64,000 bases of DNA from Rhizobium sp. WSM4643 (GTDB lineage Bacteria > Pseudomonadota > Alphaproteobacteria > Rhizobiales > Rhizobiaceae): the NCBI RefSeq assembly GCF_025152745.1, contig NZ_CP104040.1, positions 3,162,001 to 3,226,000 of the forward strand, read 5' to 3'. Position 1 is the first letter of the stretch. The number at the start of each line of letters is the position of its first letter. Below are positions 37,044 through 46,241 of the stretch, in pieces. Made by a program: the position numbers and the translations under genes. Under the pieces are notes generated by a model. The model saw only the letters and a list, made by a program, of their open reading frames with translations. It was not told the DNA's origin and made no database searches.

Positions 37044-37246
37044 GGCGACGTGCGTGTGGCGCGCCCCTCTGCCCTACCGGGCATCTTCCCCACAGGCGGG
37101 AGATTGGCTGGACGCATCGGCTTCCCCAACAATCAGCATCCAGCACGGCGAAACAATAGATGGGCACGAAGTTCAAGCCACTTGTGATCTCCCCACCTGT
37201 GGGGGAGATGGCCGGCAGGCCAGAGGGGGTGCCACACGGCACGCCC
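37044..37246. repeat. long inverted-repeat element, about 200 bases
   Basis: The 52-base arms at 37053-37104 and 37187-37238 are about 85 percent complementary. Both carry CGTGTGGC at the outer end and a CCCCACAGG/CCTGTGGGG core near the inner end. Similarity continues a few bases outward. The 82-base middle shows no gene. Short elements with CCCCACCTGTGGGGGAGAT cores are scattered in rhizobial genomes. It fills most of the 361-base gap 36964-37324. Confidence 0.65.
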
Positions 37247-37324
37247 CTCAAAGTCGCATACTACCAGATACTACCGACGAGCCCGTTGCTGCTGCAATCA
37301 CCGCACGTCGGTTGAAAGAGACCC

Positions 37325-38575
37325 TCAACCCGATTCCTGAATAATCGCGGATACCTGGATTCCCTGAACGCCCGAAACAACGATATCCTCGTCGATCACC
37401 GACAGCGCCCGGTTCAAATGTCCTTCGAAGACGAGGATCTGCTCGTCGGCCACTACCCTGATCTCGGGCATGCCTTCCATGCGCACGATATGCGACTGCC
37501 CCAGCCCCTCTTCTATCCCTTGCCGAAGCAGGTCGTAATAACGCGTGCCCGGCCCGGTGATGGCGATCGGCATGCGCTCCGTTAGGCTCAGCATGCGCGA
37601 CAGGCCGTTGCCGAGCGCCAGCCCCGCCTGGCGAAAGGCGAAGGCGGAGACGCGGTGGCCCTGGCGCGCCTTTGCGGCGATCTTGTCGAGTTCCGCCACC
37701 GGCACGAACTTTGCCGGAATCGTATCGAGCGGCACCTCGAAGGCGCTGCGTAGGATCGCGTAGAAACCGGCATAGGCCTCGATGCAACCGCGCGTGCCGC
37801 AGCGGCAGAGCCCACCATTGGCCATGTGCAGCATGTGCCCGAAATTGGGCGCCGATATCTCCTGGCCTGTCTGGTTCCCGCGCCTGACGATGCCGAGACC
37901 GACGCTGTGGCCAAGCGAAAGGGCTGCGAGCGAGCGGAAATCAGCGCCCTTTACCATCTCCTCACGCGCGCCGAGCGCGGCTGCGACCAGCAGCGTCTCG
38001 TTGTCAAGGATCACCTTGGCCTGCCATTCCGGCCGGAGTGCCGATTCGAAATCGATCTGGTCGCTGCCGAAGATCGGCGACCAGACGAGAACCGGCTCGG
38101 TGGAATTGACCAGCCCCTTGCTGCTGATCGAGATCAGCAGCACCTTTTCTTGGCTGATCTTCGAACGATCGAGAATGCGCAAAAGCCCGGCCCGCACTGC
38201 CGCGACGAAGCGCACGGCACCCGCCGGATCATGCGAACGTTCCTCGCTGAAGCGATCGATCAGTTTGCCGGCATAATCGACCAGCGAATATTGCACCGCA
38301 TCCGAGGAGATGATGACGACGATGAGATAGCCGCAATCGCGCCGCTGGCGCAGCAGCACGCGCGGCCGGCCGCGGCCGCTTGCCGGCTGCTGTTCCGATT
38401 TTTCGATGATCTGGGCTTTTTCCAGCTCAGTGGTGATCGCCGAGATGGTGGCCGATGACAGCCCCGTGGAATCGGATATTTCGGTATGAGCGAGCGCACC
38501 GTGGCGACGCAGCACGGACAGCACGAGCACGCTGTTTCTCTGCCGGACCAGCTCCGTGCTCGACTTGGTCAGCAT
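37325..38575 (-). CDS. ROK-family transcriptional regulator (XylR-like)
   Basis: The 416-residue product starts MLTKSSTELVRQRN and has a winged helix-turn-helix (HTEISDSTGLSSATISAITT). The ROK sugar-kinase-like domain has the zinc motif GGLCRCGTRGCIEAYA. It is divergent from the xylose ABC operon with a perfect palindrome between them. It is therefore the likely xylose-responsive repressor. The frame runs open upstream to 38737, but family similarity begins at 38575. Confidence 0.88.
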   Translation of the reverse strand: MLTKSSTELVRQRNSVLVLSVLRRHGALAHTEISDSTGLSSATISAITTELEKAQIIEKSEQQPASGRGRPRVLLRQRRDCGYLIVVIISSDAVQYSLVDYAGKLIDRFSEERSHDPAGAVRFVAAVRAGLLRILDRSKISQEKVLLISISSKGLVNSTEPVLVWSPIFGSDQIDFESALRPEWQAKVILDNETLLVAAALGAREEMVKGADFRSLAALSLGHSVGLGIVRRGNQTGQEISAPNFGHMLHMANGGLCRCGTRGCIEAYAGFYAILRSAFEVPLDTIPAKFVPVAELDKIAAKARQGHRVSAFAFRQAGLALGNGLSRMLSLTERMPIAITGPGTRYYDLLRQGIEEGLGQSHIVRMEGMPEIRVVADEQILVFEGHLNRALSVIDEDIVVSGVQGIQVSAIIQESG

Positions 38576-38698
38576 GAATGCCGCCCTCTCCTCCTGCTTG
38601 CTCTTCCCTTGGTTTCCACTGCATCTCCAGCCGATGTTTCGCAAGGAAATTAAGCTGGCAGTGCAGTGTTGACAGTTGAAAAAATCTCTGACACTAAA

Positions 38699-38717
38699 TT
38701 TCTCGACTGTCGAGAAA
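38699..38717. promoter_or_regulatory. perfect 19-base palindrome, likely ROK operator
   Basis: TTTCTCGAC, T, GTCGAGAAA lies between the divergent ROK regulator and xylF, about 86 bases before the xylF ATG and downstream of TTGACA at 38669. The position suits repression of xylF. Confidence 0.65.
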
Positions 38718-38802
38718 AAAATCTGAACCTTTCTCAACAGCTATTCGCGGTGGCCGGAGGAAGCATGGGCTGGGCCGGTCGCAATCCACTCGGGAGGACA
38801 TT

Positions 38803-39843
38803 ATGAAGTCTATTTTGAAATTGATGGCAGGTGCTGCCATCCTCGTTTCCGTGCATACCGCTGCCATGGCTGCCGACCTCGTCGTCGGTGTTTCCTGGTC
38901 GAATTTCCAGGAAGAACGCTGGAAGACGGACGAAGCCGCCATCAAGAAGGCTCTCGAAGCCAAGGGCGCCAAGTATATTTCCGCTGACGCGCAGTCTTCT
39001 GCCGCAAAGCAGCTTACCGACGTCGAATCGCTGATCTCGCAGGGCGCCAACGCGCTGATCATTCTCGCCCAGGACTCCGACGCCATCGGCCCAGCGATCG
39101 AAAAGGCCGCCGCTGAAGGCATCCCCGTCGTCGGCTACGACCGCCTGATCGAAAACCCGGCTGCTTTCTATATCACCTTCGACAACAAGGAAGTCGGCCG
39201 CCTGCAGGCTGAGGGCGTTTTCAAGGCCAAGCCGGAAGGCAATTACGTCTTCATCAAGGGTTCGTCTTCCGATCCGAACGCCGACTTCCTGTTCTCGGGC
39301 CAACAGGAAGTCCTGAAGGCCGCCATGGACGCCGGCAAGATCAAGAATGTCGGCGAGGCCTATACCGACGGCTGGCTGCCGGAGAACGCTCAGCGCAACA
39401 TGGAGCAGTTCCTGACCGCCAACAACAACAAGGTTGACGCCGTCGTCGCCTCGAATGACGGCACCGCCGGTGGCGCGATCGCTGCTCTCGACGCACAGGG
39501 CCTCGCCGGCTCCGTTCCGGTTTCCGGCCAGGACGGTGACAAGGCAGCCCTCAACCGCATCGCTCTCGGCACGCAGACGGTTTCCGTCTGGAAGGACAGC
39601 CGCGAACTCGGCAAGCGCGCCGCTGAAGTCGCTCTCGACCTCGCCGGCGGCAAGGACATGGGCAAGATCGACGGCGCCCAGGCTTTCAAGGGCGGCCCCA
39701 AGGGCGTCGAAATGCAATCTGTCTTCCTGAAACCGCTTGCTATCACTAAGGAAAACCTGAACGTCGTCATCGACGCCGGCTGGATCTCCAAGGCGGAAGC
39801 GTGCCAGGGCGTCAAGGCCGACAGCGTCGCTGCCTGCAAGTAA
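38803..39843 (+). CDS. xylF: xylose ABC transporter substrate-binding protein
   Basis: The 346-residue product has a signal peptide cut after AAMAA and a periplasmic sugar-binding fold: [52 protein letters not shown] and [10 protein letters not shown]. These match D-xylose-binding XylF. It is the first gene of xylFHG, followed by a strong hairpin. Confidence 0.92.
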   Translation: MKSILKLMAGAAILVSVHTAAMAADLVVGVSWSNFQEERWKTDEAAIKKALEAKGAKYISADAQSSAAKQLTDVESLISQGANALIILAQDSDAIGPAIEKAAAEGIPVVGYDRLIENPAAFYITFDNKEVGRLQAEGVFKAKPEGNYVFIKGSSSDPNADFLFSGQQEVLKAAMDAGKIKNVGEAYTDGWLPENAQRNMEQFLTANNNKVDAVVASNDGTAGGAIAALDAQGLAGSVPVSGQDGDKAALNRIALGTQTVSVWKDSRELGKRAAEVALDLAGGKDMGKIDGAQAFKGGPKGVEMQSVFLKPLAITKENLNVVIDAGWISKAEACQGVKADSVAACK

Positions 39844-39871
39844 GCTCAGGCTTGTAAACTGGAATTCTTAA

Positions 39872-39899
39872 GCGCCGCAACGGAACACCGTTGCGGCGC
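39872..39899 (+). other. strong intercistronic hairpin between xylF and xylH
   Basis: GCGCCGCAACGG and CCGTTGCGGCGC pair perfectly around AACA, 28 bases after the xylF stop. There is no T-run. It probably sets the ratio of binding protein to membrane components. Confidence 0.6.
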
Positions 39900-40109
39900 C
39901 GGATGCGGATGAGAATTCCAACGACGAAGTTTTCTCCGCCTCGCCGCTCCATCGCGGGTTTTCATTCCCTGCCGGAAGGGTGTCGCGACGCCACGCCACG
40001 GTTTCCGGAAGCATCACGATGGTGAGTTGAAGAACAGACGCATGACGCCGATGGCAGCCTCTAGTACTCCGGCGCGTCCGTCCAAACAAAATGGGGGAAC
40101 GGCAAACCC

Positions 40110-41423
40110 ATGGCCGAAATGGTAAAATCCACAACATCAAGCGGACCGCGAGCGGCGGAAGCCAGTCCGGTGACCCGCTTCTTCCGCGCCACCGAGATCG
40201 ACACGCGTCTGCTCGGCATGATCGGCGCGCTCATCATCATCTGGATCGGTTTCCACATCATCACCGGCGGCCTGTTCCTGACCCCGCGCAATCTCTGGAA
40301 CCTCTCGGTCCAGACGACCGACATCGCGGTGATGACGACGGGCATGGTGCTGATCATCGTCACCCGCAATATCGACCTGTCGGTCGGTTCCGTGCTCGGC
40401 CTCTGCGGCATGATCATGGGCGTGACGCAGGCAAAGATCCTGCCGGAATATATCGGCTTCGACAGCCCCTTCACCTGGGTGATCACGCTGCTCGTCGGCC
40501 TGATCGCCGGCGGCCTGATCGGCACCTTCCAGGGCATGATCATTGCCTTCCTGAATGTTCCCTCCTTCATCGTGACACTCGGCGGCCTGCTCGTCTGGCG
40601 CGGCGCGACCTGGCTCGTCACCAGCGGCCAGACGGTTGCCCCGATGGACCAGACCTTCCGCATCATGGGCGGCGGCGCGGAAGGCTCGATCGGCGCCACC
40701 TGGAGCTGGATCGTCGGTATCGCCGCCTGCCTCTTCGTCATTGCCAGCATCATCGGCTCGCGCCATCAGCGCCGCCGCTTCGGTTTTCCGCGCCGGCCGA
40801 TCTGGGCGGAATATTTCCTCGCCATTCTGAGCTGCGTGTTGATCCTCGGCGCTGTCTCAATCGCCAACAGCTATTACTGGCCGATCAACATCGCCAAGCG
40901 CTATGCGGAAGCCAACAATGTCCCCTGGCCCGAAACCGGCCTGGATATCCCCTACGGCATCGCCGTACCGGTGCTGATCGCCATCGTCGTCGGCATCGTC
41001 ATGACCTTCATCGCGACAAGGCTGCGCTTCGGCCGCTATGTCTTCGCGATCGGCGGCAACCCCGAAGCGGCAGAGCTCGCCGGCATCAAGACCCGCTGGG
41101 TCACCGTGCGCATCTTCGCGCTGATGGGCATTCTCGCGGCCATTGCAGCGGCGATTTCCACCGCCCGCCTCAATGCCGCTACGAACTCGCAGGGTACGCT
41201 CGACGAGCTCTACACCATCGCCGCCGCCGTCATTGGCGGAACGTCGCTGGCAGGCGGCACCGGCACGATCGCCGGCGCCATGCTCGGCGCGCTCGTCATG
41301 CAGTCGCTGCAATCGGGCATGGTGCTGGCGCATGTCGACACGCCGCTGCAGAGCGTCGTCGTCGGTACCGTCCTTGTCGTGGCGGTCTGGCTCGACACCG
41401 TCTACCGCGCCCGTGCCAAGTGA
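40110..41423 (+). CDS. xylH: xylose ABC transporter permease
   Basis: The 437-residue membrane protein of the BPD_transp_2 family has [47 protein letters not shown] and [15 protein letters not shown] hydrophilic insertion near 190-230 is typical of XylH. It forms the xylose import channel. The gene is 266 bases from xylF and 14 from xylG. Confidence 0.92.
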   Translation: MAEMVKSTTSSGPRAAEASPVTRFFRATEIDTRLLGMIGALIIIWIGFHIITGGLFLTPRNLWNLSVQTTDIAVMTTGMVLIIVTRNIDLSVGSVLGLCGMIMGVTQAKILPEYIGFDSPFTWVITLLVGLIAGGLIGTFQGMIIAFLNVPSFIVTLGGLLVWRGATWLVTSGQTVAPMDQTFRIMGGGAEGSIGATWSWIVGIAACLFVIASIIGSRHQRRRFGFPRRPIWAEYFLAILSCVLILGAVSIANSYYWPINIAKRYAEANNVPWPETGLDIPYGIAVPVLIAIVVGIVMTFIATRLRFGRYVFAIGGNPEAAELAGIKTRWVTVRIFALMGILAAIAAAISTARLNAATNSQGTLDELYTIAAAVIGGTSLAGGTGTIAGAMLGALVMQSLQSGMVLAHVDTPLQSVVVGTVLVVAVWLDTVYRARAK

Positions 41424-41437
41424 GAGGAGCCCCAGAC

Positions 41438-42220
41438 ATGGCTGATCAACGCACTCCCCTCGTGGAACTGAAAAACATCTCGATCTCCTTCGGCGGCATT
41501 CACGCCGTGGACAATGCCTCGGTCGATCTCTACCCCGGCGAAGTCGTGGCATTGCTCGGCCACAACGGTGCCGGCAAATCGACGCTCATCAAGATTCTCT
41601 CCGGCGCCTACAAGCGTGATGGCGGCGAGATCCTGATCAACGGCGAGCCGGCCGACATCCGCAATCCGCGCGATGCCAAGAAATACGGCATCGAGACGAT
41701 CTACCAGACGCTCGCCGTCGCCGACAATGTCGACGCCGCTGCCAACCTCTATCTCGGCCGCGAGCTGAAAACCCGCTGGGGCACGCTCGACGACGTCGCG
41801 ATGGAAGCCTCGGCTCGCGAAGTGATGGGGCGGCTGAACCCCAACTTTAAGCGCTTCAAGGAGCCGGTGAAGGCGCTCTCGGGCGGCCAGCGGCAATCGG
41901 TGGCGATCGCGCGTGCGATCCTCTTCAACGCCCGCATCCTGATCATGGACGAGCCGACGGCAGCCCTTGGGCCCCAGGAGACGGCGCAGGTCGGCGAGCT
42001 GATCAAGCAGTTGAAGAAGGAAGGTATCGGCATCTTCCTCATCAGCCACGACATCCACGACGTCTTCGACCTCGCCGACCGCGTCTCGGTGATGAAGAAC
42101 GGCCAGGTCGTCGGCCACGCCCGAACCGAGGACGTGACCAAGGACGAAGTCCTCGGCATGATCATCCTCGGCAAGGTGCCGTCAAAGGCAATCCCCGGCC
42201 CCGGCGCCATGCAGATCTGA
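41438..42220 (+). CDS. xylG: xylose ABC transporter ATP-binding protein, single domain
   Basis: The 260-residue product has Walker [10 protein letters not shown], the signature [16 protein letters not shown], Walker [10 protein letters not shown] and the switch His in LISHDIHD. It has one ATPase domain, unlike the fused GguA or E. coli XylG, as in other rhizobial xylose transporters. AGAGGAG precedes the ATG. A terminator follows. Confidence 0.92.
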   Translation: MADQRTPLVELKNISISFGGIHAVDNASVDLYPGEVVALLGHNGAGKSTLIKILSGAYKRDGGEILINGEPADIRNPRDAKKYGIETIYQTLAVADNVDAAANLYLGRELKTRWGTLDDVAMEASAREVMGRLNPNFKRFKEPVKALSGGQRQSVAIARAILFNARILIMDEPTAALGPQETAQVGELIKQLKKEGIGIFLISHDIHDVFDLADRVSVMKNGQVVGHARTEDVTKDEVLGMIILGKVPSKAIPGPGAMQI

Positions 42221-42252
42221 CCGCCGCCAAGGCGATAGCCAGGCCAACCACG

Positions 42253-42284
42253 CTCCGCCGCCCGCAAGGCCGGCGGAGTTTTTT
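42253..42284 (+). terminator. rho-independent terminator of xylFHG
   Basis: CTCCGCCG and CGGCGGAG pair around CCCGCAAGGC, followed by TTTTTT. Confidence 0.9.
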
Positions 42285-42426
42285 ATGCAACGGTCCCCAG
42301 GCTGATGGATAAAAACATCCGCCAAATCGCAAGCATCGGTATTTCCGAGAATTTCGCGATTGAAGCCAGCCGCAAGCTAGGCTAAGAACCACCCATCGGA
42401 CAGGCGATTCTAACCGCCTCAGGCAT

Positions 42427-42503
42427 GCACCCGTAGCTCAGCTGGATAGAGTGTTGGATTCCGATTCCAAAGGTCACAGGTTCGAATCCTGTCGGGTGCG
42501 CCA
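42427..42503 (+). tRNA. tRNA-Arg, anticodon CCG
   Basis: The acceptor stem is GCACCCG/CGGGTGC. The D-arm region is TAGCTCAGCTGGATAGAG. The anticodon stem is TTGGA/TCCAA with loop TTCCGAT, so the anticodon is CCG (reads CGG, Arg). The T-arm is ACAGG-TTCGAAT-CCTGT. Encoded CCA is present. The sequence immediately downstream changes to transposon remnants and accessory genes, which is typical of tRNA-linked islands. Confidence 0.97.
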
Positions 42504-42529
42504 CCGTTTTCCGGGTCCGTTCTGGACAC

Positions 42530-43022
42530 ATGGGCTACGGTTTATTCTGAGACATAGGTAACACTTTTGAGCCGAAAGGGTTCGGCAGTGGTTCGAGCCT
42601 GCATGTCTCGTCATCGAAGTATCCCAGATCGTAATCCATGAAGCTTGCAAGCCAGATATGGTCTTCGACCTGCTTGATTCCAACGGCCTGCCCGGCGAAG
42701 ACCAGGCTGAGATTGATCTTCTTTCGCTTGCAGCAGATGCGGCCGCATGTTGTGACGGTAACCGTCTGGTCGTGGAACGGATAGTCGATCTCCGGCAGGC
42801 CCTGATAGGGGCGAAGCGTGGTAGCGCTCTGCCGGGCAAGCCATGTCAGGGGCTTGGTGTGGCCGCTCTGTATTGAATTCTTCGACGAAGTCGTCAAAGC
42901 GGGCCTGCTGCTGCAGGAAATTGGCGCCGGCCGGTCTTGCGGGAGATGCCGAACTCGCGGCACAGCGCCGCTATCTTCTCGCCATCCAGAACCCGCGCAA
43001 CGAATTTGAGACGCTCGTCCAT
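42530..43022 (-). pseudogene. IS481-family transposase remnant, internally deleted and frameshifted
   Basis: The start (MDERLKFVARVLDGEKIAAL, then LCREFGISRKTG) is the helix-turn-helix of an IS481-type transposase. It then jumps to FDDFVEEFNTERPHQA, the end of the integrase core, so most of the DDE domain is missing. A frameshift follows, and the C-terminal part resumes in another frame as RPYQGLPEIDYPFHDQTVTV and NPFGSKVLPMS. The remnant begins within 30 bases of the tRNA. It cannot be active. Confidence 0.8.
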
Positions 43023-43026
43023 AAGG

Positions 43027-43488
43027 CTACACTCCTGCCAAGGCACCTTCGCTCTCCTCGCAAAGGCCAAAAGCGTAACCCATGTCTCCGGTATGAACTG
43101 TCACCCTTCTCTCGGGAAGGACACTGGCGAGTTGGTCGAGAACCTGCGAAAGGTTATCCCCCAGCCCAGTTTCGCGCGCGAAGGCCGTGGCGCACTCCGC
43201 CGTCGTTATCGGCCGTCCGGCCTCACGGAGAGTGCGCAGAGCGAAGCCCCTGCGGTCGAAGTCCCTGAAGAGGTCGGAAACGCCGTCGGTATTCGATCCG
43301 TCCCGCTTGCTACGGCGGCGGAACACCCTTGGCTCCGTGCCGGGATCATATTCCGGCTCGTATGTCCGGATGACGACGACGAAAGCGGCCTGCTGCTGCT
43401 CCAGCGCGGCGAGCTCCAACCGCAGCTCCTCAATCCTCAAGCGGATCTCGGCCTGTTTCCGCTTCAATTCGTCTGCAACAAGGACCAT
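43027..43488 (-). CDS. hypothetical coiled-coil protein
   Basis: The 153-residue product starts at ATG 43488 with AGGGGG upstream. Residues 6-40 are a Glu/Arg/Leu-rich coiled coil (RKQAEIRLRIEELRLELAAL). The C-terminal half has ALRTLREAGRPITTAECATA and LGDNLSQVLDQLAS, which read like a winged-helix fold as seen in rhizobial HTH-like accessory proteins. The C-terminus may be altered by the neighbouring IS remnant. The function is not recognised. Confidence 0.6.
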   Translation of the reverse strand: MVLVADELKRKQAEIRLRIEELRLELAALEQQQAAFVVVIRTYEPEYDPGTEPRVFRRRSKRDGSNTDGVSDLFRDFDRRGFALRTLREAGRPITTAECATAFARETGLGDNLSQVLDQLASVLPERRVTVHTGDMGYAFGLCEESEGALAGV

Positions 43489-43500
43489 GCACAATTACCC

Positions 43501-43523
43501 CCTAGGATCACACCGATCCTAGG
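43501..43523. promoter_or_regulatory. perfect 9-base inverted repeat before the hypothetical gene
   Basis: CCTAGGATC, ACACC, GATCCTAGG overlaps the ribosome-site side of the gene that starts at 43488. It could be an operator for that gene's own product or a translation-control hairpin. Confidence 0.45.
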
Positions 43524-43719
43524 GGTTCAGCAGACCGAAGTCTGGTGGCAGTTGCTACCTAATTGCGTGCATGCATTTGCTACCGAATTCGGTAATTGTC
43601 CCCTCCCTGTTGGTTTCCACGCGGCCGCAGTTACGGCACAATTTAATGAAGGATACTCGCGCGTCGGCAAACGCGGACATACGGCGTCGATCCCCCCGGA
43701 AGATGTTATGTTGTCGCCG

Positions 43720-45099
43720 CTACTCTGGAATGGAGTTTTCGGGGGCGATGACGTCGGGGAAGACGACTTCCGCACGGAAGCCACCTTCGACGCGGTTTTC
43801 CAGGCTGAGCGCAAGATCGTACACCGCTGCGATCTCCGACACGATGGCAAGACCCAGACCAGAGCCGGGTTTCAAACGGTCGAGACGGACACCCCGATGC
43901 GGAAGATCGGGCAATCTCTCTGGCGACACGCCTAGGCCGTCGTCCTCGATTACGAGGCGGGAATGGCCATTCTGTCGAACCGCGCTGACATTTATCCTGC
44001 TCCTGGCCCACTTGCAGGCGTTCTCGAGCAGGTTTCCCACAAGTTCGCGAAAGTCGTGCGGGTCGACCGGCACTCTTAAGCCGTTGGCAACGTCTATTTT
44101 CCAGGCGAGGCGTTCGCCTGCATCAGTGTGTCTGAGCATTCGAACGGTCTCGTTGATGATCTTCTCGACGTCGGCATCGCCACTCCGTTGATCAGGGCTC
44201 GGGGTGATACGGGCACGGGCGAGCTCGTGCTCGACGTGCGAGAGCATAGTCTCGGCAAGATGGTCGAGTTCATCGGCGATCTCCACCTCGCCCTTCTCCC
44301 GAAGCGAGTACGCGTTGTTTGTGAGAACGGTCAGAGGCGTCTTCAGCCCGTGAGCCAGATCACTGGCCCTGCCCCTGGCCTTCTCCATCGCCGCGGCCTG
44401 GCTTTCCAGAAGTTTGTTCAGTTGATTGACGAGCGGTTGGACCTCGCGCGGATAGGCCCCCGCCAGTCGGCTGGCCCTCCGGTCGCGCACCGCTTCAAGA
44501 TCACGGCCAATGCGGTCGAGGGGTCTCAATCCGATCCAAAGCTGCCCGATCGACATCAACACGAGGAGCGCGGCAAGAACGGCGACATAGGGCAGGATGT
44601 CGAGAGCAAATCCAAGGCGCGCGCTGTCGACCTCGTCGGCATTCACCGCCACAGCAATGCGAATGGGTCTCGTGCCCTCCGGTGCGACCAACGACAGCAC
44701 GCGTTCCTGAACAAGGACATCCTTCCCCTCCGGCCCGGAGAGACGATATTGATGCATGATGCCGACAGGATGTGAATCCTGCGGCAGAGCCAGGACGTAG
44801 TCGAAGAGCGAGGAAGATCGGACCTCCGTCTTCCCCACAGGATCGTCGATCTGCCAGTAGAGCCCCCCATAGGGTATCAGGAAACGATTGTCCGGAGGGT
44901 TCTCGGGCACCTGCAGCCTGCCTCCCGGCAAGAAGCGGATCACGGCCGCCAGACGGTTTATGTGTCCGGTCAACTCGTTCTGCACGCGCTTGCTGTAGCT
45001 GTCCGCAAAGATCTGGACGAGAGCGACGGATGCAGCGGCAAGGCAGATCGACACAGCTATCAGCGACGTGATGATGAAACGGCCGTGAAGCGACCTCAT
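43720..45099 (-). CDS. sensor histidine kinase, PhoQ/QseC type
   Basis: The 459-residue product has an N-terminal membrane segment (about 8-32), a periplasmic sensor of about 140 residues and a second membrane segment near 170-195 (ILPYVAVLAALLVLMSIGQL). HAMP follows, then the H-box DLAHGLKTPLTVL, N-box LLENACKWA, DDGLGV and GSGLGLAIVSEI. Its start overlaps the response regulator stop (ATGA). The likely ligand is a cation or cationic peptide by family; this is inference. Confidence 0.9.
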   Translation of the reverse strand: MRSLHGRFIITSLIAVSICLAAASVALVQIFADSYSKRVQNELTGHINRLAAVIRFLPGGRLQVPENPPDNRFLIPYGGLYWQIDDPVGKTEVRSSSLFDYVLALPQDSHPVGIMHQYRLSGPEGKDVLVQERVLSLVAPEGTRPIRIAVAVNADEVDSARLGFALDILPYVAVLAALLVLMSIGQLWIGLRPLDRIGRDLEAVRDRRASRLAGAYPREVQPLVNQLNKLLESQAAAMEKARGRASDLAHGLKTPLTVLTNNAYSLREKGEVEIADELDHLAETMLSHVEHELARARITPSPDQRSGDADVEKIINETVRMLRHTDAGERLAWKIDVANGLRVPVDPHDFRELVGNLLENACKWARSRINVSAVRQNGHSRLVIEDDGLGVSPERLPDLPHRGVRLDRLKPGSGLGLAIVSEIAAVYDLALSLENRVEGGFRAEVVFPDVIAPENSIPE

Positions 45100-45767
45100 G
45101 TCCCCTCGCCCGATGCTATCTGGTACCCGAAGCCTCGGCGCGTGACGATGGCGTTCCTTCCAAGCTTCTTTCTCAGCCGTCCGATCAGGACCTCCACCGA
45201 ATTGCTCTCCCGTTCAAAATCCTGGGTGTAAAGCTGCTCGGTAAGCTCGAGCTGGGAGATCGCGCGACCGCGGTTCTGCATCAGCACCGACAGGCATTTG
45301 TACTCCATGGGCGTGACATCCACAGGCATCCCGTCGACCATCACCGCGCGTCGGCGCGGGTCGATGGAAACGGGACCTGAAGACAGGACCGCACTGGCAT
45401 GGCCAGAATATCTGCGCAGGACTGCGTGCAATCTGGCGAGAAGCTCCGCGATGCGGAATGGCTTGCCAAGGTAGTCGTCGGCGCCAGCGTTGATCCCCTC
45501 GACGCGCTCCTCCCAGTTGCCGCGCGCCGTCAAGATGATGACCGGCATGTCACGACCGTTCGCCCGCCAGTTTTTGAGGATCGTTAGGCCGTCGATCTTC
45601 GGCAGACCCAGATCAAGGACGACGGCGGCGAAGTCTTCATGCTCGCCGGCGAACAGGGTGGCTTCTCCGTCGGTCTCGTGGACGACGTTGAAACCGGCCT
45701 TGGTGAGCTGGGCGGCCACGTCACGGGCGATGAGCGGGTCGTCTTCGGCAAGCAATAGGCGCATCAT
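45096..45767 (-). CDS. OmpR/PhoB-family response regulator
   Basis: The 223-residue product has a receiver domain with E8, D9, D10, D52 and the switch ILTARG, with K in LGKPFR. An OmpR-type winged helix follows (TPMEYKCLSVLMQNRGR, then SNSVEVLIGRLRKKLG). It is coupled to the kinase gene downstream and overlaps the PepSY gene upstream by 4 bases, so all three are one operon. Confidence 0.93.
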   Translation of the reverse strand: MMRLLLAEDDPLIARDVAAQLTKAGFNVVHETDGEATLFAGEHEDFAAVVLDLGLPKIDGLTILKNWRANGRDMPVIILTARGNWEERVEGINAGADDYLGKPFRIAELLARLHAVLRRYSGHASAVLSSGPVSIDPRRRAVMVDGMPVDVTPMEYKCLSVLMQNRGRAISQLELTEQLYTQDFERESNSVEVLIGRLRKKLGRNAIVTRRGFGYQIASGEGT

Positions 45768-46111
45768 TCGTTCTCGATTTCGACGATCCTGCCTGACGCG
45801 GCGTCCAGTTCCACCTCCGTGACCTGACCGCCGCCCCTCAGAATCCGGAACTCGTAGATTATGCGATCGTCATGCCGATCGACACTGATATCGATCAATT
45901 CGCCGGGCAACTTGGCGAGGACTTTCGCCTTCAGTACGGCCAGAGGCAGGATTTTCCCTTCGTGCACCCGTTTAGGAAGGTCCTCGTGCGACGGCAGGTC
46001 ATCCGCTTCGCGGGTACGACCAGGGAAATCGTCGGCATGTGCGCTCCATATCGGAAGCAACGGCCACAGAAGAACTAGGCAGACGAACGCGAGCGTGCGG
46101 GGCGGGTACAT
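45764..46111 (-). CDS. PepSY-domain secreted protein
   Basis: The 115-residue product starts MYPPRTLAFVCLVLLWPLLP. A signal peptide ends at WSAHADD. The PepSY fold follows: ILPLAVLKAKVLAKLPGELI, VDRHDDRIIYEFRIL, VTEVELDAASGRIVEIENE. Such small proteins often act as periplasmic modulators of PhoPQ-type systems. It is the first gene of the operon with the regulator and kinase. Confidence 0.85.
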   Translation of the reverse strand: MYPPRTLAFVCLVLLWPLLPIWSAHADDFPGRTREADDLPSHEDLPKRVHEGKILPLAVLKAKVLAKLPGELIDISVDRHDDRIIYEFRILRGGGQVTEVELDAASGRIVEIENE

Positions 46112-46159
46112 TGTCGAAGAATATCCTATCGAAGATGACAATAACCTGACAATCGCGAT

Positions 46160-46178
46160 CAGGTCGCCGTCAGGTCGC
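46160..46178. promoter_or_regulatory. direct repeat with 11-base period, likely response-regulator site
   Basis: CAGGTCGC at 46160-46167 recurs at 46171-46178. Eleven-base spacing is what OmpR-family dimers prefer. The repeats lie between the divergent PepSY genes at 46111 and 46242, so the site may control both operons. Confidence 0.5.
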
Positions 46179-46241
46179 GCCCCATAGGTTCGAGGCCGAC
46201 CAGATGAGCAAAATCGCTCCTGGGATGATGGAGAAAGACCA

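Noticed and set aside
36964..37324. A small coding gene after iolG
   Set aside because: The open frames there cross the inverted-repeat element and match nothing.
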